Of a stretch of DNA of 64,000 nt, positions 6,907 to 15,978 are shown one piece after another. The position numbers were made by a program, and so were the translations under genes. The stretch lies in the NCBI RefSeq assembly GCF_052180215.1, contig NZ_CP197471.1, forward strand, positions 778,001 through 842,000, read 5' to 3'. Origin of the DNA: Pseudoneobacillus sp052180215. GTDB lineage: Bacteria; Bacillota; Bacilli; Bacillales; Cytobacillaceae. Each line of letters starts with the position of its first letter. The first letter of the stretch is position 1. Below the pieces are notes generated by a model. The model was not told the DNA's origin, ran no database searches, and saw only the letters and a list, made by a program, of their open reading frames with translations.

Positions 6907-8082
6907 TTATTTTGTATAAACGCCTAAAAATTGCTGGATTCGTCTAGCTGCCTCAGACAACCGTTCTGGAGGCTGAACCATGGCGATTCGTACATAACCT
7001 TCTCCTTGTTTTCCGAAGGCATCACCGGGAATGACTGCAACACCTGCTTGATCAATCAAATCAAAAGCAAAGTCACGAGATTTCCAACCAGTGGGGATTT
7101 TTGCCCAAACGAACATGGTTGCAGGGGAGTTAGCTACTTCCCAACCACTTTTTTGAAGTCCTGAAACCAAAGCATCTCTTCGCATTTCATAGTGTTGCAC
7201 TTGTTCTGCTAAGAATGAATAATCTGAAGTCAAAGCTTTTACCGCAGCTTTTTGAATCGGATAAAAAATACCATAATCAATATGAGATTTAAAGTTGGCA
7301 AGGATTTGGATGGCCTGAGAATTCCCCGCAACATAAGCAATTCGACACCCAGCCATATTAAATGTTTTGGATAGGGAGTTAAATTCAATTCCCACTTCCT
7401 TCGCACCTGGAACAGAAAGAAAACTAACTTGAGGGTTACCATCAAATATTAATTCTGAGTATGCGAAATCATGAACAATCAGAATGTCATGAAGCTTTGC
7501 AAACTGTACAACCTTTTCAAAAAAGTTTGCATCAGCAAGAGCTGTAACTGGATTCCCTGGGTAACTAAGAATCATCATTTTCGTTTTTTGCAAAATATCT
7601 AAAGGAATTTCATCAAGCAGTGGTAGAAACTGATTTTCAGCTAATAATGGCATTGGATAAATATGTCCACCAGCTATTGTTACACTAGCTTCATAGATTG
7701 GATAACCTGGATCAGGGACTAAAACATAATCACCAGGATTAATGATCGCAGTTGCAAGATGAGCAAGCCCATCCTGTGAGCCCATTAACTGTAGAACTTC
7801 ATTTCTAGCATCAAGTTCAACAGAATAACGTTTTTGATAAAAATAACATACTGCCTCATTAAATTCATCTAGTCCTTTTAAAGTATATCCATATTTGCTA
7901 GGATCTTTTGCATATTCCGCAATGGATTCCATGACAAAAGACGGGGGAGAGAAATCTGGACTCCCTACGCTTAGGTCAATTACATCTTTTCCTTTTGCCA
8001 TAGCTTCCTGTTTTCGGTTAGCTACCTCTTGAAAAATACTAGAGGTCATTTTCTGGACCTTTTCCGAACCGTAGAGTTTCAT
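6907..8082 (-). CDS. PLP-dependent class I/II aminotransferase (LL-DAP aminotransferase-like)
   Basis: A 391-residue fold-type I aminotransferase. Visible motifs are DLSVGSPDFSPP (substrate loop), YGYTLKGLDEFNEAV, DPGYPIYEASV, the PGNPVTALAD motif with cofactor-binding Asn, DFAYSEL and SLSKTFNMAGCRI, whose Lys (about 232) forms the Schiff base with PLP. The overall pattern is close to Bacillus enzymes annotated LL-diaminopimelate aminotransferase or PatA-like, but Bacillus makes DAP by the acetylase route, so the substrate is open. ATG 8082 lies 6 bases after AAGGGGA and is preferred to ATG 8088. Single-gene unit. Confidence 0.88.
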   Translation of the reverse strand: MKLYGSEKVQKMTSSIFQEVANRKQEAMAKGKDVIDLSVGSPDFSPPSFVMESIAEYAKDPSKYGYTLKGLDEFNEAVCYFYQKRYSVELDARNEVLQLMGSQDGLAHLATAIINPGDYVLVPDPGYPIYEASVTIAGGHIYPMPLLAENQFLPLLDEIPLDILQKTKMMILSYPGNPVTALADANFFEKVVQFAKLHDILIVHDFAYSELIFDGNPQVSFLSVPGAKEVGIEFNSLSKTFNMAGCRIAYVAGNSQAIQILANFKSHIDYGIFYPIQKAAVKALTSDYSFLAEQVQHYEMRRDALVSGLQKSGWEVANSPATMFVWAKIPTGWKSRDFAFDLIDQAGVAVIPGDAFGKQGEGYVRIAMVQPPERLSEAARRIQQFLGVYTK

Positions 8083-8313
8083 AGACATTCCCCTTTACTT
8101 GTTATAATTATCTGTCTTACTAACAGAATGTTTGGAATTGTTTTAACTATTTTAATATAATTTCGATTATAACAGTCTATGGGATGTCATTCTAGTGCCT
8201 TTTTTCATTATTTTTGGGTGGGAGGAATCAGTATTTATAAATGATTTCTATAATTGTTTTCGCGAACCAGTAAATAGATTAAAATAGTCTTATCAATTTA
8301 AAGGAGAAAAAAT

Positions 8314-8700
8314 ATGGAATTCAAAAAATCTAACCCTGATCAGGTTGCCCCTCCGATTGCTCAGTATAGTCATGTTGTTGTCATTCCTAAAAATGCGGAC
8401 CTAGTTGTCTTATCAGGTCAAATAGGAAATGATAAAGATGGTCATTTGCCAAGCGAGATCGAAGCCCAATTTGCGAATGCTTTAGAAAATATAAAATTGA
8501 TTTTAAAAAGTGAAGGCTTAGATGCTAGTAGTATTTTTAAGGTTAACTTTTGGTTTACTGAAAAAATGAGCAGAGAATTCTACATCGAAAAATGGAGTGA
8601 GTTTTACATTGAATCCCCTCCGGCAACAACATTAGCTTACGTAGCTGCATTAGCAAGACCAGAAATTAAGGTTGAGATTGAGGTGTGGGCAGCTAAATAA
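8314..8700 (+). CDS. RidA/YjgF family protein
   Basis: A 128-residue RidA-superfamily protein. RidA deaminases hydrolyse reactive enamine/imine intermediates made by PLP enzymes. The signature C-terminal segment ALARPEIKVEIEVWA contains the carboxylate-binding Arg (Arg115) and the Glu of the deaminase site, so activity is plausible. The N-terminal part (about 1-15) differs from canonical RidA and it is probably one of the Rid subfamilies. ATG 8314 follows AAAGGAG. Its divergent neighbour is a PLP aminotransferase, a fitting context. Confidence 0.88.
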   Translation: MEFKKSNPDQVAPPIAQYSHVVVIPKNADLVVLSGQIGNDKDGHLPSEIEAQFANALENIKLILKSEGLDASSIFKVNFWFTEKMSREFYIEKWSEFYIESPPATTLAYVAALARPEIKVEIEVWAAK

Positions 8701-8715
8701 TGTATTTTTACATAC

Positions 8716-8757
8716 AAAAAGCAGTGTGATTTCTTGGAAGAAATCACACTGCTTTCT
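8716..8757. terminator. Bidirectional terminator between ridA-like and RNase J genes
   Basis: AAAAAGCAGTGTGATTTCTT pairs with AAGAAATCACACTGCTTTCTT; A-rich and T-rich flanks allow use on both strands. Confidence 0.85.
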
Positions 8758-8771
8758 TAAGAGGATGAACA

Positions 8772-10445
8772 TCAAATTTCAATAATAATCGGTAAAATCA
8801 TTGGTTTTCTCTTCGTTTGGGCAAAGAGGTATTGTCCAACCGTCTTTTTAATGGCTTGCTTGATAATATTCCACTGACGAACATTGTCCTCCTGCAGGTC
8901 GTTAACGGTTTTTCTTACCATACTGTTGATTTCTCTTAAGAGATCTTCGGAATCCTTAACAAAAACAAATCCACGGGTAATCGTGTCCGGACCGGAGATG
9001 ATTTTTCGATCCCTTTTGCTTAATGTAAGAACGATGACGAGCATCCCATCTTCCGATAATTGTTTTCTGTCTCGTAACACGATGGCTCCAACGTCACCAA
9101 CACTTAATCCATCTACATACGTATCCCCTGCAGGAACACTGCGAGTTTGGCGAGCAACTGAATTTTCGATATCCACGACTTCACCATTTTTAATAATAAA
9201 GGTGTTTCCTTTTTCAACACCTACAGATTCTGCTAATTGACTGTGGTGATAGAGCATTCGATATTCACCGTGAATTGGAATAAAATAGGTAGGCTGCATG
9301 AAGGTCAGCATGAGCTTTAAATCTTCCTGATAGCCGTGTCCTGAAACATGCATTCCTGTGGTACTGCCTGATCCATAAATCACTTTAGCGCCGAGCTGAA
9401 AAAGATTGTCGATGATTTGAGAAACACCTTTCTCATTCCCAGGGATGGGTGAAGCAGCGAGAATCACGGTGTCCCCTGGATAGATGACGGCATCTCGGTA
9501 GTTTCCAGTTGATAATCGTGCGAGGGCAGCCATTGGTTCCCCTTGGCTTCCAGTACAAAGAATGGCAACCCTTTCAGGTGCAAAATTTTCAATTTCATGA
9601 GCTTCAATAAGCATCCCTTCTGGAACCGTTAAATAACCGCGTTCCATGGCCACTTGTACCACATTGACCATACTGCGACCAAGTAAGGCGAGCTTCCGAT
9701 TGGTTTTTAAAGCGGAATGTACCACTTGTTGTACCCGATTTACATTGGAAGCAAAGGTGGAAACAATCACTTTACCTTCCGCTTTCATAAAGGCTTCATC
9801 CATATGCTCGCCTACCATTAGCTCGGATGGGGTTAAGCCTTTTCGTTCTGCATTCGTACTTTCTGAAATTAAAACTAGAACACCTTGTTTACCTATTTCC
9901 GCCATTTTATGGATATCTGAATATTGGTGGTTAGCAGGTGTTAAATCGAATTTAAAATCACCGGTATGTACCACATTTCCTGCAGGTGTATGGAAGACAA
10001 TCCCTAAGCAGTCAGGAATACTGTGGCTAACTTTGAAAAAGGATACACCAATCTTTCCTAATTCTAATTTTGAGTCCGAGTGAATCGAAATAAGCGTAGT
10101 ATCACCTTTTAAACGGTGCTCGTCTAATTTTAGTTCGATTAAGCCCAGTGTAAAATTGGTTGCATAAATAGGGACATTTAACTTTTTTAAAAAGTAAGGT
10201 ACACCGCCAATATGATCTTCATGTCCATGAGTCACGATTAAGGCTCTGATTTTTTCTTGATTTTCTTCTAAATAGGTCATATCAGGGATAATTAAATCAA
10301 TACCCAATAAACTTTCATCAGGAAACTTACCGCCACAATCAATAATCACAATGTCATTATCATATTGAACCACATACATGTTTTTTCCGATTTCATTAAT
10401 ACCACCTAAGGCAAAAATGGATAATAGATTTTCACTTTTACTCAA
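8772..10445 (-). CDS. Ribonuclease J
   Basis: A 557-residue beta-CASP metallo-beta-lactamase ribonuclease that matures and degrades RNA through endonuclease and 5'-3' exonuclease activity. The Zn site motif THGHEDH (72-78), HTGDFKFD (about 160), STFASN and GRSM in the beta-CASP region, and the C-terminal PIHGEYR are present. The intact THGHEDH is as in RNase J1; J2 of Bacillus has a degenerate form. Length is normal. The start is TTG 10445 behind AGGAGGATATGAGCA; a four-codon out-of-frame ATG overlaps it. Whether this is the main J1 or an extra paralog cannot be decided here. Confidence 0.92.
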   Translation of the reverse strand: MSKSENLLSIFALGGINEIGKNMYVVQYDNDIVIIDCGGKFPDESLLGIDLIIPDMTYLEENQEKIRALIVTHGHEDHIGGVPYFLKKLNVPIYATNFTLGLIELKLDEHRLKGDTTLISIHSDSKLELGKIGVSFFKVSHSIPDCLGIVFHTPAGNVVHTGDFKFDLTPANHQYSDIHKMAEIGKQGVLVLISESTNAERKGLTPSELMVGEHMDEAFMKAEGKVIVSTFASNVNRVQQVVHSALKTNRKLALLGRSMVNVVQVAMERGYLTVPEGMLIEAHEIENFAPERVAILCTGSQGEPMAALARLSTGNYRDAVIYPGDTVILAASPIPGNEKGVSQIIDNLFQLGAKVIYGSGSTTGMHVSGHGYQEDLKLMLTFMQPTYFIPIHGEYRMLYHHSQLAESVGVEKGNTFIIKNGEVVDIENSVARQTRSVPAGDTYVDGLSVGDVGAIVLRDRKQLSEDGMLVIVLTLSKRDRKIISGPDTITRGFVFVKDSEDLLREINSMVRKTVNDLQEDNVRQWNIIKQAIKKTVGQYLFAQTKRKPMILPIIIEI

Positions 10446-10680
10446 TGCTCATATCCTCCTACATTCAGCTAGATGGTGGTAGTATTCCCATTTTTAGTTA
10501 TCTATAAATAAACTTTGACCAATTTCAGCAATAATGTCGTTTTTATACAAGTTGATAAATTTTTCTACTTGTCTAAAAACAACTTATTTTATATGCTATA
10601 ATCATGCTTTTAAAAATATTCGTGTCCCGAAAGAGAAAAAGGGATATGCATTTTTATACATTAACAAAAAGGTGGGGAAA

Positions 10681-11856
10681 ATGTTGAAACAATTCATTAT
10701 TGAAGAAATTGAACGTTGCCGAGAGGATTTTTATAACCTGAGTATCTATATCGGAGAGAATCCTGAGCTTGGTCATGAGGAATTTAAGGCATGTGCCGCT
10801 CTAACGGAAGTTTTACGAAAGCATGATTTTGCTGTTGAAATAGGAACTTGTGGTTTACCGACGGCATTCACTGCAACGTTTGACAGCGGAAAAGAAGGGC
10901 CAGTTATTGGTTATATGGCAGAATATGATGCGCTTCCAGAGGTTGGTCATGCATGCGGCCATAATTTAATTGGAACAATGGGGATTGCTGCAGGTATTGG
11001 TCTAAGTAAGGTAATGAAAGAGACTGGCGGTAAAGTCATCGTTTTTGGTACACCTGCAGAGGAAACAAAAGGTGGAAAGGTAACGATGGCGGAAGCTGGT
11101 ATCTTTGAAAGTCTGGATATTGCCTTAATGGTTCATCCATTAGACCGTTATATGAAAAGTGGTTCTTCTCTAGCAATGGATGCCATTCAGTTTGAGTTTT
11201 TTGGAAAGTCTTCTCATGCAGCAGCAAGTCCACATTTAGGTATCAATGCATTAGATGCTGTTCTGCAAACCTTCAACAGCATAAATGCTTTAAGACAACA
11301 TGTCACATCTGATGTACGTATTCACGGAATTATTCCGGAGGGTGGAAAAGCAGCGAATGTCGTACCTGATTATGCGGTTGCACAATTCTATGTTCGGGCC
11401 GCAAGACGTGATTATTTAAATGAACTTGTTGAAAAAGTGAAAAAGTGTGCAGAAGGAGCAGCTTTACAAACAGGTGCTACCTTAAAAATATCCAACTATG
11501 AGTTTTCATACGATGATATGATCACGAATGACTATCTATCTGAGGCTTTTACGAAAGAGCTAGTTGCACTTGGAGTAGAGGAATCAGAGATTTTTACAGA
11601 TCGAGACGGTTCTGGATCTTTGGACATGGGAAATGTTAGCCAAGTGGTTCCTGCGATTCATCCGTATATTAAAATATGTAATGAAGCATATGCTTGCCAT
11701 ACACATGAATTCCGTGAAGCAGCTATGAGTGAACAAGCTAGAGAAGCAATGATGGTAGGTGCAAAGGCTATGGCATTAACAGGTTATGAGGTTTTAACCA
11801 ATAAAGAACTGTTAAACCAAATTAAAGAGGAATTCAACAAGCAAAAGGCAAAATAG
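10681..11856 (+). CDS. M20 family metallopeptidase/amidohydrolase (AbgB/ACY1L2-like)
   Basis: A 391-residue M20 enzyme, distinct from the two near the window start. Landmarks are NPELGHEEFKA (about 24-34), YMAEYDALPEVGHACGHNL (about 78-96), GTPAEETKGGK, the dimerisation-domain FFGKSSHAAASPHLGINAL and GSGSLDMGNVS. The pattern matches the p-aminobenzoyl-glutamate hydrolase B/aminoacylase-1-like-2 group, which cleaves N-acyl or dipeptide-like amides. ATG 10681 is behind GGTGGGGAAA; the frame extends upstream to 10534 without a ribosome site. Monocistronic. Confidence 0.9.
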   Translation: MLKQFIIEEIERCREDFYNLSIYIGENPELGHEEFKACAALTEVLRKHDFAVEIGTCGLPTAFTATFDSGKEGPVIGYMAEYDALPEVGHACGHNLIGTMGIAAGIGLSKVMKETGGKVIVFGTPAEETKGGKVTMAEAGIFESLDIALMVHPLDRYMKSGSSLAMDAIQFEFFGKSSHAAASPHLGINALDAVLQTFNSINALRQHVTSDVRIHGIIPEGGKAANVVPDYAVAQFYVRAARRDYLNELVEKVKKCAEGAALQTGATLKISNYEFSYDDMITNDYLSEAFTKELVALGVEESEIFTDRDGSGSLDMGNVSQVVPAIHPYIKICNEAYACHTHEFREAAMSEQAREAMMVGAKAMALTGYEVLTNKELLNQIKEEFNKQKAK

Positions 11857-11874
11857 TCTTTTAATAAAATAATG

Positions 11875-11906
11875 AAGGAGTTGTTCAAAAGAACAACTCC
11901 TTATTT
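11875..11906 (+). terminator. Terminator of the M20 gene
   Basis: AAGGAGTTGTTC and GAACAACTCCTT pair and are followed by ATTT; the stem overlaps the end of the convergent gene. Confidence 0.7.
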
Positions 11907-12425
11907 AAATACATCTCTTGGGATACCAAGATAATTGTATAGGAATATAAAAAATAGGATAGAAATGCCCCAAGCTATCAATGGTCTGTTCATGTGAATT
12001 CTTAAAACCGGAAACATAACAAAGTTAAATAAAATGGATAAAGGCATATTCCATCCGTGCTTATATGTCAGTAGATTCAAAAATTTCGTGTTTATAAATT
12101 CAATGAGGCAATAAATAAAAATCCATAATAATAACCATAAAACTTGTTTTACTTTGGATTGGGGATAATGGCCAAGAAAGATTAATATTGTGGATGCATA
12201 AGCGATAGCCATAATCATTAAATTAATCACCAAATGGCCAAATAAAAGATTTTCAGCAAAGATGGTTTCTTGGTAAATCCAAAGTCTATGTTTATGTAAA
12301 ACAGCGTTATAAAATAAATCCCCTCCAATAAAAAATAAGAAGGTAGGATAATATTTTTGCCAATGTCTCCAATCTCCCCACTTGGCTGCAGCAAGCAGGA
12401 ATATACCATTCAAAAGAATATGCAT
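11901..12425 (-). CDS. CBO0543-family membrane protein
   Basis: A 174-residue integral membrane protein with about six hydrophobic helices. It carries the family pattern: an early W-D/Y region (LWIYQETIF), an IEFINTKF segment and a YKHGWNMPLSILFNF motif, which recurs in six other genes in this window. The family is widespread in spore-forming Firmicutes and has no assigned function. ATG 12425 follows AGAGGG. Unlike most copies here it stands alone. Confidence 0.8.
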   Translation of the reverse strand: MHILLNGIFLLAAAKWGDWRHWQKYYPTFLFFIGGDLFYNAVLHKHRLWIYQETIFAENLLFGHLVINLMIMAIAYASTILIFLGHYPQSKVKQVLWLLLWIFIYCLIEFINTKFLNLLTYKHGWNMPLSILFNFVMFPVLRIHMNRPLIAWGISILFFIFLYNYLGIPRDVFK

Positions 12426-12530
12426 AAAGTTACCCTCTTTAAAAACTCAAGTTAACTTTATTTTTTCCCAAAAGGATGGAAAGTTATTTATTATTTAGAT
12501 TTATTGTGATAGTTAATAATTATTTAATAT

Positions 12531-12565
12531 AAAAAAAGAGAAGCTGTGAGTTAAAGCTTCTCTTA
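12531..12565 (-). terminator. Terminator of the 47-residue gene
   Basis: Minus strand AGAGAAGCT and AGCTTCTCT pair around a 9-base loop and are followed by seven Ts. Confidence 0.8.
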
Positions 12566-12580
12566 ACTATTTTTAGAAAA

Positions 12581-12724
12581 TTAATGTACTCGAATGATTT
12601 CATAAATATCTTCGTCATGATGTACTCTTGTGTGCTTGGATTCCATCAATTCAAATTCCTCAGCACGGTCAATAGGCTCACCTAACCACCAGTTTTTTAT
12701 TTCATAATAGATAAAGTTAAACAC
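12581..12724 (-). CDS. Small acidic protein, 47 residues, unknown
   Basis: A short gene with a strong ribosome site (AGGAGGG, 7 bases before GTG 12724) and its own terminator. It encodes a 47-residue soluble peptide starting MFNFIYYEIKNWW and ending YEIIRVH, with an acidic middle (IDRAEEFELME) and a HHDED motif. No family recognised. The clean start and stop signals make it more likely real than chance. Confidence 0.65.
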   Translation of the reverse strand: MFNFIYYEIKNWWLGEPIDRAEEFELMESKHTRVHHDEDIYEIIRVH

Positions 12725-12972
12725 AAGCGTTCCCTCCTATAATTTTGGACTGAAAATGTTTTTTGCTTGCGTAATATTTATTTGTGAATTATTTCACAAA
12801 TAAATTATAACATAGAAATATAAAAAATGTGACCAGAGATAAGTGTTTTCATAAAGTTGTCATAATCCTTCTCACATTCTTCACCATCTGTTTTTGTAAG
12901 TAGAATAATAACGAAACTCCCGACACATACTTCTTGTATCAAAGGTTCGATTTGAATAAAAGGAGATATAAT

Positions 12973-13554
12973 ATGCATTGGTATGAGAAGCTAAATCAAT
13001 ATTTTCCTATCGAAGAAATGAAATCAAAAGAGCATATGGAAACCTTATTGAAGGAACGCGGGGATATTTATCATAAAGATGAAGGGCCAAACCATGTGTT
13101 AATGTATGTAGAATTAGACAACTTTGTATTTGTTGATTACCTCTTTGTTTCAAAAGATGCCCGTGGTCAAGGGCTAGGACACAAACTATTGGTAAAATTA
13201 AAACAAAAAGAAAAGCCAATCATCCTCGAAGTAGAGCCTGTTAACTATGAAGATAGCGATACAGAAAAGAGATTACGTTTTTATAAGCGTGAAGGTTTTC
13301 AGCATGCAGAGTCCATTGGTTACAAAAGAAGATCATTGGCTACAAAAGAAATAAGTTCGATGGAAATCCTTTATTGGGCACCAAACAATGAGTCTGAAGA
13401 GATGATTTTTGAAGCAATGAAAAAGACATATGATATGTTCCATACCTATAAAGATCAGCACTTTTATGGTGAATCCTATCAGCCTGTTGAAGAGGTATTG
13501 ACCTTAAAGGAAGATCAGGAAACGGATAACATCTTAGATAATATTGAAAGTTAA
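12973..13554 (+). CDS. GNAT family N-acetyltransferase
   Basis: A 193-residue protein with a GNAT core: VELDNFVFVDYLFVSKDARGQGLGHKLL (about 43-70) has the acetyl-CoA pyrophosphate loop Arg-Gly-Gln-Gly-Leu-Gly. It continues with RLRFYKREGFQHAES and then an extra ~80-residue C-terminal region rich in aromatic and acidic residues. Bacillus YkwB-like proteins share this layout. Start ATG 12973 follows AAAGGAG; the longer frame from 12934 is rejected. Substrate unknown. Confidence 0.88.
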   Translation: MHWYEKLNQYFPIEEMKSKEHMETLLKERGDIYHKDEGPNHVLMYVELDNFVFVDYLFVSKDARGQGLGHKLLVKLKQKEKPIILEVEPVNYEDSDTEKRLRFYKREGFQHAESIGYKRRSLATKEISSMEILYWAPNNESEEMIFEAMKKTYDMFHTYKDQHFYGESYQPVEEVLTLKEDQETDNILDNIES

Positions 13555-13649
13555 TGTAAAAAGGAACGCCCCATCTAATGATGGGGTTAATTGGTGTTTC
13601 TGTCTGCTACTAAAATCCTTACCATAACTCCAATGAAAGAAACCAGCGC

Positions 13650-13690
13650 TTGACAGGGAATAAATTCTCGTGTTAAATTTATCTCGAAAT
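13650..13690 (+). promoter_or_regulatory. Promoter and possible MhqR half-site before the dioxygenase
   Basis: TTGACA (13650-13655) with TTAAAT at 13673-13678 makes a sigma-A-like promoter. ATCTCGAA at 13681-13688, around the expected start point, equals one arm of the B. subtilis MhqR operator that controls such dioxygenases. The second arm is not present, so the operator call is tentative. Confidence 0.45.
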
Positions 13691-13795
13691 AAAAATATAT
13701 TAATTAAAGATAATTTAATTTTTAATATTAATGATTAGTGCCTCATTTTAATAGGAAAAATATATCATCCAAGATGTTAAGGAGGATTTATCATC

Positions 13796-14773
13796 ATGAA
13801 CCATTTAAAAGGAATACACCATGTAACGGCTATTACTAGCAGTGCGGAAGAAAATTATAAATTTTTTACTTATATATTAGGAATGCGATTAGTAAAGAAG
13901 ACTGTAAACCAAGATGATATTCAAACGTATCATTTATTTTTTGCTGATGATACGGGTAGCCCAGGTACAGATATGACCTTTTTCGATTTTCCTGGCATTC
14001 CTAAAGGTGTTCATGGTACAAATGAGATTTCAAAAACCTCTTTTCGTGTACCGAGTGATGCCGCCATCGATTATTGGGTTAAGCGCTTTGACCGATTAGG
14101 AGTAAAACACACGGGAGTAAAAGTGGAATTTGGTAAAAAAACACTCTCCTTTGTCGATTTTGATGATCAACAATATCAGTTGATTTCTGATGAAACAGAT
14201 GAGGGAGTCACAACAGGAACTCCATGGCAAAAGGGACCCATTCCGTTAGAATACGCGATAACAGGTCTCGGACCAATCTTCGTTCGAGTGGCTAATTTTG
14301 ATTATTTTAAAGAAATGCTGGAAAAGGTTTTACTTTTTAAAGAAACAGGAAGTGAAGGTTCTTTCCATTTATTTGAGGTTGGAGAAGGAGGAAACGGTGC
14401 TTCAATCGTAGTAGAGTATAATACCATTCTTCCACAGGCGCGCCAAGGCTTTGGTACAGTCCATCATGCAGCCTTCCGTGTTGAGGACCGCTCCATTATT
14501 GACGAATGGGATCAACGATTAAGAGGTTTTGGTTTCCAAACTTCAGGTTTTGTTGACCGATTCTTCTTTGGGTCTTTATATGCGAGAGTGGCACCTCAAA
14601 TCTTATTTGAATTTGCCACAGACGGACCTGGATTTATGGGTGATGAGCCATATGAAACTCTTGGTGAAAAATTATCACTGCCACCATTTTTGGAATCGAA
14701 GCGTGAACAAATAGAAAAACTAGTTCGTCCAATTGATACGGTAAGAAGTACGATTGATTTTACAAAAGAATAA
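13796..14773 (+). CDS. Ring-cleaving dioxygenase (MhqO/MhqA-like VOC protein)
   Basis: A 325-residue double-VOC extradiol dioxygenase of the type used by Bacillus for thiol-independent detoxification of hydroquinones and catechols. Metal ligands are visible: HHVTAI near the N-terminus (His8/9), TVHHAAFRV (about 222-230) and the Glu of LFEFATD (about 275). FGSLYARVAPQ is also typical. Strong ribosome site AAGGAGG before ATG 13796. In B. subtilis mhq genes answer to MhqR and quinone or azo compounds; the promoter region here has one matching half-site. Confidence 0.9.
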   Translation: MNHLKGIHHVTAITSSAEENYKFFTYILGMRLVKKTVNQDDIQTYHLFFADDTGSPGTDMTFFDFPGIPKGVHGTNEISKTSFRVPSDAAIDYWVKRFDRLGVKHTGVKVEFGKKTLSFVDFDDQQYQLISDETDEGVTTGTPWQKGPIPLEYAITGLGPIFVRVANFDYFKEMLEKVLLFKETGSEGSFHLFEVGEGGNGASIVVEYNTILPQARQGFGTVHHAAFRVEDRSIIDEWDQRLRGFGFQTSGFVDRFFFGSLYARVAPQILFEFATDGPGFMGDEPYETLGEKLSLPPFLESKREQIEKLVRPIDTVRSTIDFTKE

Positions 14774-14786
14774 TAGTTTTAACATG

Positions 14787-14820
14787 AACGCTTGGATGTT
14801 GTATTCCAAGCGTTTTTTAT
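14787..14820 (+). terminator. Terminator of the dioxygenase gene
   Basis: AACGCTTGGA and TCCAAGCGTT pair, followed by TTTTAT. Confidence 0.85.
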
Positions 14821-14861
14821 GGATTCCAATTAAATTAATGAAAAATGGTTAGAATTTGTCC

Positions 14862-14916
14862 AAAAATGCGAAAAAGGGCTTCAAATTTGAAATTTGGAGC
14901 CCTTTTTTGCATTTTT
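14862..14916. repeat. Long inverted repeat
   Basis: A near-perfect palindrome of about 27-base arms: AAAAATGC-AAAAAGGGCT-CAAATTT on the left mirrors AAATTTG-AGCCCTTTTTTGCATTTTT on the right. It contains a terminator-like GGGCT/AGCCC stem plus T-run, yet a normal terminator for the upstream gene is already present at 14787-14820. Confidence 0.7.
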
Positions 14917-15032
14917 AGCAAAAAAACTGCTTCAAATTTGTATTTTATCGATTCGAACGAAATTTTCATTCCCGTTATGGTAGAAGTACCCGGGAATACA
15001 TGGAAGAGCGCGCTTTCTGAAAGGACATTACC

Positions 15033-15515
15033 TTGGAAAGCTTTGAAGAATTAGCCGTACAATACCAACCAATGATTTATAAAATTATTCGATCTCTGTC
15101 ACTTTATAAAAACAAGGATGAGTTTTATCAAATTGGTCTCATTGCCTTATGGGATGCAAGCAAAGCCTTTGATGCTAATAAGGGGAACTTTACTAATTAT
15201 GCCTATACCTTTATTAAGGGAAGGATCTTAACCGATTTAAATAAAACGAAAAAACTGGAGGAACGTAATATATACCCCGAAGAAGAATTTTGGGAAATGA
15301 TTCCGAACTCGGAACAGGAAAATCCAATGGAAGAGCTACTATTAGAATCACACTGTCACACCTTAACGCCACATCAGAGAAAATGGCTTTATTACACCTG
15401 CGTGGATCAGTTAACGGTGAAGGAGATTGCTGAAAAGGAGAGGGTTTCGATATCAGCCGTAAAAAACTGGAGGGCTGGAGCTAGAAAAAGGTTGGAGGAA
15501 TGTAAAGAAAATTGA
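15033..15515 (+). CDS. Sigma-70 family RNA polymerase sigma factor, small
   Basis: A 160-residue alternative sigma factor. Region 2 is seen in ELAVQYQPMIYKII to YQIGLIALWDASKAFDANKGNFTNYAYTFIKGRI split across residues 6-69; region 4 with its helix-turn-helix is LTPHQRKWLYYTCVDQLTVKEIAEKERVSISAVKNW (about 108-145). There is no region 3, like ECF or SigI/O-sized factors, and no anti-sigma gene next to it. TTG 15033 follows AAAGGAC and is the only start preserving the N-terminal helix. Target genes unknown. Confidence 0.85.
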   Translation: MESFEELAVQYQPMIYKIIRSLSLYKNKDEFYQIGLIALWDASKAFDANKGNFTNYAYTFIKGRILTDLNKTKKLEERNIYPEEEFWEMIPNSEQENPMEELLLESHCHTLTPHQRKWLYYTCVDQLTVKEIAEKERVSISAVKNWRAGARKRLEECKEN

Positions 15516-15530
15516 TAATGAAGGGCTAGG

Positions 15531-15556
15531 CTAAGTTGGAAGAGCCTAGCCCTTGA
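15531..15556 (+). terminator. Terminator-like hairpin after the sigma factor
   Basis: AAGGGCTAGGCT and AGCCTAGCCCTT form a strong stem; the T-run is poor. Confidence 0.55.
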
Positions 15557-15638
15557 AATGTTCCTCATATTAACTGTTTCTTTGAGAGAAGGATTATCCC
15601 TATATTCATAGAATTAATAAAAAAGGAGGGAAATCCAT

Positions 15639-15962
15639 ATGAATAAAAACTTTTCTAATTTCCAAGAGTTTTGGCCATTTTATTTGTCGCAGCATAGAAA
15701 AAAATCAACAAGAGCCTGGCATTTTGTTGGGACATCTTTTGTCTTTTTATTTGTTATTCTAGCTATCTTTTTTAATGTATGGTATTTACTATTGGCCCCG
15801 ATTATTGCCTACGGACTAGCCTGGTATAGTCACTTTTTTATTGAAGGGAACAAGCCAGCCACCTTTGGCCATCCCTTTTGGTCACTTCGTGCAGACTTTC
15901 AAATGTATGGATATATCTTGACGGGAAAACTGAATCAAGAATTAAAGCGTCATCAAATTTAA
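15639..15962 (+). CDS. Mpo1/DUF962-like membrane protein
   Basis: A 107-residue two-helix membrane protein of the Mpo1-like (DUF962, YGL010w) family. Eukaryotic Mpo1 is an Fe-dependent 2-hydroxy fatty acid dioxygenase. Conserved His-bearing motifs are present: QHRKKSTRAWHFVGT (about 19-33), AWYSHFFIEGNKPATFGHP (about 60-78) and SLRADFQMY. Start ATG 15639 follows AAAGGAGGG. It lies 16 bases before the next gene and is probably co-transcribed with it. Confidence 0.85.
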   Translation: MNKNFSNFQEFWPFYLSQHRKKSTRAWHFVGTSFVFLFVILAIFFNVWYLLLAPIIAYGLAWYSHFFIEGNKPATFGHPFWSLRADFQMYGYILTGKLNQELKRHQI

Positions 15963-15978
15963 TAAATGAGGGTTTAAG

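Noticed and set aside
14845..15054. 69-residue ORF
   Set aside because: It runs through the long hairpin at 14862-14916 and has no ribosome site.
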